The position numbers were made by a program, and so were the translations under genes. This document shows, in pieces, positions 7,567 through 11,174 of a stretch of DNA of 11,174 bases. Source of the stretch: JAZDKP01 sp043802925. Its GTDB lineage: Bacteria > Fibrobacterota > OXYB2-FULL-49-7 > JAEUSG01. The stretch is taken from the NCBI GenBank assembly GCA_043802925.1, contig JAZDKP010000082.1:1-11174 (forward strand), in the 5' to 3' direction. Every line of letters starts with the position of its first letter. The stretch's first letter is position 1. The notes under the pieces were generated by a model, which was given only the letters and a program-made list of their open reading frames with translations, was not told where the DNA came from and ran no database searches.

Positions 7567-7704
7567 TCTCTTAAAATAATATATTCCAATTCTCGGATCA
7601 CCGGTTCTGGACGCATTCTTTCGATTGGGCCGGGGGCCGTAAAAGAAACACACGCTGAAGCACATTTTTGCCATCCCCCTCTTCCGTTGTGTATTTTTCA
7701 AGGC
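7567..7704. promoter_or_regulatory. Divergent intergenic region between the MarC and histidine kinase genes
   Basis: This 138-bp gap must hold the promoters for both divergent genes. The MarC side is AT-rich (7571-7590, with TATATT readable on the minus strand). The kinase side has TTGCCA (7668-7673) and TATTTT (7692-7697) 18 nt apart, but this pair would put the transcript start almost on the ATG at 7705, so it is doubtful. No clear operator or hairpin was seen. Confidence 0.3.
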
Positions 7705-9405
7705 ATGGCAAAGCCCTCCTCGTCCGCTGGCGATTTCACGGGCCGGCTCCCCCCCCGCGAACGGGAACTTTTCAATGAATGCATCGAGCAGGAGGCCCGG
7801 AAGAGCGCTGAACTCGTGAAGCTCATGCACATCATTGAAAGCATCTCCACGAAAATCCACGCGTTCACCGACGCCGCCGGCATATTCAAGGCCGTGACCC
7901 ATGAACTGGAGCAGCACAGCAAATATATAGGGGCCGTGCTGCTTCTTGACAAAACAGGTTCCGCGATGACGCTCGCCTCCATCTCATTCCGCGGAAAAGC
8001 CCTTCGTGCCATGAAAAAGTTATCGGGCCTCTCGATGGCCCGATTCTCCATCGACGTCGAAAAAACCAACCATTACCGTCAGGTGTTGAAAGAGGGACGC
8101 ACCCTGTTTCTTCCCTCCGAGGCCCTGATCAAGGACATTCTCCCCGGCCCGGTTGCCCGCGCCAGGGGCGTGCTTTCAAAGTTCGACACCCTGCGTTCCA
8201 TCATCGCCCCCTTGCATAAGAACGGCGCCATCATCGGCGCCATCAGCATCAGCGCATCGGACCTTTCCGAGCACATCGTCCCCTCCATCAACAACCTCGC
8301 CCGCCATATCTCCCTCTCCCTGGAACTGGCCGATGAAATCAAGCGGCGGCGGGACGCGGAACAGCGCGCGATCAGCATCCTCGAAGGCGTGGGCGAGGCC
8401 ATCACCATCCACGATTTTGACGGCCGGATCCTGCAGGTCAACACGGAGTTCGAAAAAGGCATGGGATTCCGGCGCGAAGAACTGGTGGGTAAAAGTCCGG
8501 CGGAGCTCGGATGGGTGACCCCGGAACAACAGCGTTACATCCAGCGGGAAATCATGCCCAAGCTGATGAAGACCGGACGCGCTTTTGACGAAGAGCTGAT
8601 CGCCACCACCCGCAACGGAAAGACCTTTCCGACCTCGGTCAACTGGTCTCTGATGCACGACGAAACGGGCCGGCCCGTGGCCGTCATCAATGCGGCCAAG
8701 GACATTTCACGGCTCCGCGAGGCCGAGGCCCAGCTCAAGGAGTTTTCGAAAAAGATACTGGCCGTGCGCGAGGAGGAGAAGAAGAAACTTTCCTCGGACC
8801 TCCACGACGAACTCGGCACCATGGTCGTGGCCCTGACCTCCGCACTTTCGCTCGCGGACGAGGAGCTCAAAGGGGGGGGCAACGCGGAAGACGTCCGGTT
8901 CCACCTGCGCCAGGCCCGCCAGCTAATCATCAACTATGTGGGCCGGCTCAAAGGCATTGCCCTGGACCTGCGGCCGCCCCAGCTCGACCTCATCGGACTT
9001 TCCGCGGCCCTGCGCGAGCTCTTTGCCGGCGCCGGAAAACGGCACGGCCACCGCATCGATTTTCACGAGGCCCTGGGTAACGTCAAAATCCCGGACGAAG
9101 ACGCCATCGCGCTTTACCGCGTGGCGCAGGAGGCGCTCACCAACGCGGTCCGCCATTCGGACGCAAAGCGCATCACGGCCAACATCGCCCGCCGCAGCGG
9201 ACGCATCGTGCTCTGGGTCCGCGACAACGGATGCGGGTTCAACGCGGAAAAGGTGCTGCGCCGGCCAGGCAGTATCGGCATCACGGGCATGGTGGAACGG
9301 ATGGAGGCGCGCGGCGGGAAGCTTACGGTGGTCTCGAGGCCCGGCAAAGGCACCCTGGTCCGGGCCGCGCTGCCCGAAGCCGCAAAGGAACGGAATGGAG
9401 ATTAA
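7705..9405 (+). CDS. Soluble GAF-PAS sensor histidine kinase (HisKA_3/NarL-partner type)
   Basis: This is a 566-residue sensor kinase that autophosphorylates on His and passes the phosphate to the response regulator encoded directly after it. Numbering from the ATG at 7705: GAF domain about 41-206; PAS domain about 222-339 (ILEGVGEAITIHDFDGRILQ, then VINAAKDISRLREAEAQLKE); HisKA_3 dimerisation domain about 350-430 with the phospho-acceptor His367 in LSSDLHDELGTMV; HATPase_c about 460-560 with N box QEALTNAVRHS, G1 box DNGCGF and G2 region GSIGITGMVERM. No membrane helix is visible, so it probably senses a cytoplasmic signal through GAF and PAS. The start is uncertain: an in-frame TTG at 7687 would add six residues, and neither site has a well-placed ribosome binding site. 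The gene overlaps the response regulator gene by 11 bp, implying translational coupling. A run of eight G (8872-8879) encodes the GGG loop between the two dimerisation helices. Confidence 0.93.
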   Translation: MAKPSSSAGDFTGRLPPRERELFNECIEQEARKSAELVKLMHIIESISTKIHAFTDAAGIFKAVTHELEQHSKYIGAVLLLDKTGSAMTLASISFRGKALRAMKKLSGLSMARFSIDVEKTNHYRQVLKEGRTLFLPSEALIKDILPGPVARARGVLSKFDTLRSIIAPLHKNGAIIGAISISASDLSEHIVPSINNLARHISLSLELADEIKRRRDAEQRAISILEGVGEAITIHDFDGRILQVNTEFEKGMGFRREELVGKSPAELGWVTPEQQRYIQREIMPKLMKTGRAFDEELIATTRNGKTFPTSVNWSLMHDETGRPVAVINAAKDISRLREAEAQLKEFSKKILAVREEEKKKLSSDLHDELGTMVVALTSALSLADEELKGGGNAEDVRFHLRQARQLIINYVGRLKGIALDLRPPQLDLIGLSAALRELFAGAGKRHGHRIDFHEALGNVKIPDEDAIALYRVAQEALTNAVRHSDAKRITANIARRSGRIVLWVRDNGCGFNAEKVLRRPGSIGITGMVERMEARGGKLTVVSRPGKGTLVRAALPEAAKERNGD

Positions 9406-10039
9406 AGTCATCCTCGCCGACGACCACGCGGTTGTGCGCCACGGCATCCGGGCCATCGTCGAAAAAACGGCCCGTGACATCGTCATCGCGGGCGAAGCGG
9501 CGAATGGCAAGGAGGTGCTGCGGCTTGCACGCCGTATATGCGCCGATGTCTTTGTGCTCGACATCTCCATGCCCGTTCTGAACGGCCTCGAAACCGCGGA
9601 ACGGCTGTTAAAGATTGACAAAAGGGCTCGTATCATATTCTTAAGCATGTATGATAACCGCACGTTTATCGAACAGGCGCTCCACCTCGGGGTCAAAAGC
9701 TATCTCCTGAAAGAAAGCGCCACCGAGGAAATCGTGGCCGCCATCCGGAGCGTATTCAGCGGCACCCGCTACTTCAGCCCCAAAATCTTAAAACACGTAG
9801 TGGTCGCGCCGGGCAGGGTCCCGGAAAAACAGCTTCGACTCGTCCGCCTCACGCCCCGCGAACGGGAGGTCCTCCAGCTCATTTCCGAAGGACACAGCAC
9901 CAAGGAAATTGCGGCCCGGCTCAACCGTTCAGCCAACACCGTCCATGTTCACCGCAACAGCATCATGCAAAAGCTCGATATTCACAACCAGGCCGAACTG
10001 GTCCGCTATTCGCTCAAATCCGGCATTTCCCAGCTCTAA
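9395..10039 (+). CDS. NarL/FixJ-family response regulator
   Basis: This is a 214-residue DNA-binding response regulator, the expected partner of the upstream kinase. The receiver domain (1-120) has the full active site: acidic D9-D10, phospho-acceptor D56 in VFVLDISMP, S84 in IIFLSM, and K106 in YLLKES. A linker leads to a LuxR-type helix-turn-helix at about 151-209 (LTPREREVLQLISEGHSTKEIA and NTVHVHRNSIMQKL). The start lies inside the kinase gene, with AAAGGA 5 nt before the ATG; starting there gives the canonical receiver N terminus (MEIKVILADDHAVVR). The reading frame is open 153 codons further upstream, but that portion reads through the kinase coding region out of frame and is not real. 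The target promoters are not evident in this window. Confidence 0.96.
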   Translation: MEIKVILADDHAVVRHGIRAIVEKTARDIVIAGEAANGKEVLRLARRICADVFVLDISMPVLNGLETAERLLKIDKRARIIFLSMYDNRTFIEQALHLGVKSYLLKESATEEIVAAIRSVFSGTRYFSPKILKHVVVAPGRVPEKQLRLVRLTPREREVLQLISEGHSTKEIAARLNRSANTVHVHRNSIMQKLDIHNQAELVRYSLKSGISQL

Positions 10040-10171
10040 CCCCCTTGTTCAATGAATATCTATAAATAATCCTAAATAACCCTTTTGGGTTATATCTGTG
10101 TGTTTTCATTTTAATTAACTTATTATCAATGGATTAGACCTGTCAGATGCAAACAGTAGGGTCACCTGTTC
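10040..10171. other. AT-rich intergenic region before the receiver-STAS cluster
   Basis: This 132-bp gap is AT-rich and contains the hairpin listed separately. Just before the next start lies the imperfect inverted repeat AACAG-N9-CTGTT (10152-10170), which covers the expected ribosome binding site region (AGGG at 10157-10161). ACCTGT occurs twice, 26 bp apart (10138 and 10164). It probably contains the promoter of the downstream cluster, but no convincing -35/-10 pair was found. Confidence 0.35.
10076..10093 (+). terminator. Weak terminator-like hairpin after the response regulator gene
   Basis: ATAACCC (10076-10082), a TTTT loop and GGGTTAT (10087-10093) form a perfect 7-bp stem 37 nt after the stop codon. 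The following bases are T-rich but interrupted (ATCTGTGTGTTTTC) rather than a clean T-run, so termination efficiency is uncertain. It would separate the kinase/regulator operon from the receiver-STAS cluster. Confidence 0.45.
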
Positions 10172-10612
10172 ATGGAATTTAAGATATTAATCGTTGATAT
10201 TGTACCGGCCCAGCTCCGGGCCCTCGAAAACATCCTGGTCCAGGCAGGGTGCGGTAAAATCTTCCAGGCTAAAAACGTCAAAGAAGCCGTCGGAATCCTG
10301 GAAAAGGAACCGGACATCCGTCTTGTGATTTCCGAATGGGACCTGCCCGACAAACCCGGACTCGAGATCCTTTCAGCACTGAAAAAGAACGGACGCCTGG
10401 AAAAGACCCAGTTTTTATTGACTTTCAAAGACAAGTCACGCGAGGATATATTGAAGGCATTGAAGGCCGGGGCCAAGGGGTTTGTCGTGAAGCCGTACAA
10501 GCTGGACATCATTAAAAAAAAGATTGACGAAATTTCCCTGTCCGAGGCCCCGCCCGCCAGTTACGACGAGTCGATGGCCAATATCCTCAATTCAATAAAG
10601 CAGGTGGAATGA
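10172..10612 (+). CDS. Single-domain CheY-like receiver protein with Glu at the phosphorylation site
   Basis: This 146-residue protein is a stand-alone receiver with no output domain. The fold is clear: FKILIVDIVPAQLRALENIL, then LVISEWDLPDKPGLEIL, FLLTFKDK and GFVVKPY. Compared with CheY, the conserved Thr (T84) and Lys (K107 in VKPY) are kept. The acidic pair is reduced to D9-I10, and the phospho-acceptor position, four residues before the conserved Pro59, is Glu55 (S-E-W-D-L-P against CheY D-W-N-M-P). It therefore probably cannot be phosphorylated in the normal way and may be locked in an active-like or phosphorylation-independent state. D57 sits at the CheY N59 position and is a less likely acceptor. 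A C-terminal tail of about 25 residues follows the receiver. The gene overlaps the STAS gene by 4 bp (ATGA), so the two are translationally coupled and likely partners. The ribosome binding site is weak. The degenerate active site is read directly; the functional consequence is inferred. Confidence 0.9.
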   Translation: MEFKILIVDIVPAQLRALENILVQAGCGKIFQAKNVKEAVGILEKEPDIRLVISEWDLPDKPGLEILSALKKNGRLEKTQFLLTFKDKSREDILKALKAGAKGFVVKPYKLDIIKKKIDEISLSEAPPASYDESMANILNSIKQVE

Positions 10613-10986
10613 ACATCAAGACCTGGGAAGTGAAGGATGTGTCCGTGCTCTCCATTGAAGGGGGGTTGATGCAGGAAGCGGCGGATAATTTCCTGCTCGC
10701 GCTCATCGGCCTTCTCGACAACGGAAAGGTCCGCGCAATTGTTGACTTCCGCGACTGCAGCTACATCACCAGTCCCAACCTCTCCGCGCTCTTCCAGTAC
10801 AAAAAAATGTTCGTGGAAAAAGGGGGCGACATCAAGGTCGCCTGCATCAACAGCGCCATCCGGAGCCTGTTTGAAAAAACGAACCTGGACAAGATCATTG
10901 AAGTGTTTGAGTCCATCGACAGCGCCGTGGGATCTTTCCCGGCCGTCAAAGGCAAAGGAAGGACCCCTCCGTGTAACCCTTTATAG
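10609..10986 (+). CDS. STAS-domain anti-sigma factor antagonist-like protein
   Basis: This 125-residue protein has a STAS fold like SpoIIAA/RsbV, which act by binding anti-sigma kinases in partner-switching pathways. Recognisable parts are VSVLSIEGGL (strand and turn), VRAIVDFRDCSYITSPNLSALFQYKKMF (central strand and helix region), GGDIKVACINSAIRSLFEKTNLDKIIEVFESIDSAV. Aligning with SpoIIAA, the phosphorylatable serine corresponds to Ser55, while the usual D-S-S-G motif is T-S-P-N here, so the preceding Asp and following Ser-Gly are lost. No anti-sigma kinase or sigma factor is in the window. About 14 residues beyond the STAS fold form a basic, proline-containing tail. The start ATG overlaps the receiver's stop codon, and the upstream gene's end contains AGGTGGA as a possible ribosome binding site. 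Alternatives are roles in chemosensory or cell-surface regulation, where receiver-STAS pairs also occur. Confidence 0.88.
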   Translation: MNIKTWEVKDVSVLSIEGGLMQEAADNFLLALIGLLDNGKVRAIVDFRDCSYITSPNLSALFQYKKMFVEKGGDIKVACINSAIRSLFEKTNLDKIIEVFESIDSAVGSFPAVKGKGRTPPCNPL

Positions 10987-11000
10987 CGGAAGGAGGAGGC

Positions 11001-11174
11001 ATGGCAAAGAAGGCGTCTCCGGGCGAAAAGCCCAAAAAAGGTGAAGGGCTCCGGTTGGAGGACCTCATCGACAAGGTCAAGGCCCGGTCGTTCGAGATTT
11101 TCCTTGAAAGGGAAAAGAAGGGGGAACCCGGCAACGAGATTCGCGATTGGGTCCAGGCGGAGAATGACATCAAG
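11001..11174 (+). CDS. DUF2934-like protein, N-terminal fragment (cut by window end)
   Basis: An ATG at 11001 follows a strong ribosome binding site (GGAAGGAGGAGG, 10988-10999) 14 bp after the STAS stop codon. It opens 58 codons without a stop to the window edge. After a lysine-rich start (MAKKASPGEKPKKGEG), the motif KARSFEIFLEREKKGEPGN and then RDWVQAENDIK matches the pattern I associate with DUF2934 proteins (RAYEIYLERG...PG...EDWLQAE-like). The family's function is unknown to me. Close spacing suggests it belongs to the receiver-STAS operon. The C terminus, and any further domain, lies outside the window. Confidence 0.75.
   Translation, partial: MAKKASPGEKPKKGEGLRLEDLIDKVKARSFEIFLEREKKGEPGNEIRDWVQAENDIK

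Noticed and set aside
7668..7697. TTGCCA-N18-TATTTT as the kinase promoter
   Set aside because: The predicted transcript start would fall at about the ATG (7705), leaving no leader; the match may be chance.
7567..7917. Extended N terminus (117 codons) for the MarC protein
   Set aside because: It overlaps the divergent kinase gene antisense, has no membrane character, and the family signature begins right after the ATG at 7566.
8936..9394. Upstream extension of the response regulator frame
   Set aside because: It is an out-of-frame reading of the kinase gene, arginine- and serine-rich. The receiver starts normally at 9395 with its own ribosome binding site.
1..11174. CRISPR array, tRNA/rRNA, insertion sequence or integrase
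   Set aside because: No regularly spaced direct repeats, no recognisable RNA gene and no transposase- or integrase-like protein were seen in any frame.

Overview
The window reads as bacterial chromosome, densely coded on both strands and moderately GC-rich. No rRNA, tRNA, CRISPR array, insertion sequence or phage gene was seen. The gene repertoire suggests a member of the FCB group or a related candidate lineage, for example a Fibrobacterota-like bacterium. The clues are a large exported beta-propeller protein ending in a FlgD/T9SS-like sorting domain (PNPFNP motif), a membrane-anchored AraC regulator and a sigma-54 activator. The propeller protein also resembles, from memory, a family common in Planctomycetes. 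The lineage call is inference only.

Layout. (1) Positions 3-1178, +: the 3' part of a transmembrane one-component AraC-type regulator, cut by the window edge. (2) 1252-3612, -: a 786-residue sigma-54-dependent activator with PAS-like regions and an apparent jelly-roll (ConA-like/DUF1080-like) domain, and no receiver. It is convergent with (1) and divergent from (3). (3) 3824-6928, +: a 1034-residue secreted PQQ-type beta-propeller protein with an inserted methyltransferase-like Rossmann domain. The 211-bp gap between (2) and (3) is AT-rich and holds several inverted repeats. (4) 6970-7566, -: a MarC/YhgN-type membrane protein. (5) 7705-9405 and 9395-10039, +: a soluble GAF-PAS histidine kinase and a NarL-type response regulator, overlapping by 11 bp. 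(6) 10172-11174, +: a single-domain receiver with Glu at the phosphorylation site, a STAS anti-anti-sigma-like protein (4-bp overlap) and the start of a DUF2934-like protein.

How they may work together. The sigma-54 activator probably controls its divergent neighbour, the exported propeller protein, in response to a cytoplasmic ligand. The GAF-PAS kinase and NarL-type regulator form an ordinary two-component pair. The degenerate receiver and STAS protein look like a partner-switching or scaffold module whose input may not be classical Asp phosphorylation. The most unusual items are the propeller/methyltransferase fusion, the jelly-roll domain inside a cytoplasmic sigma-54 activator, and the Asp-to-Glu receiver paired with a STAS protein.
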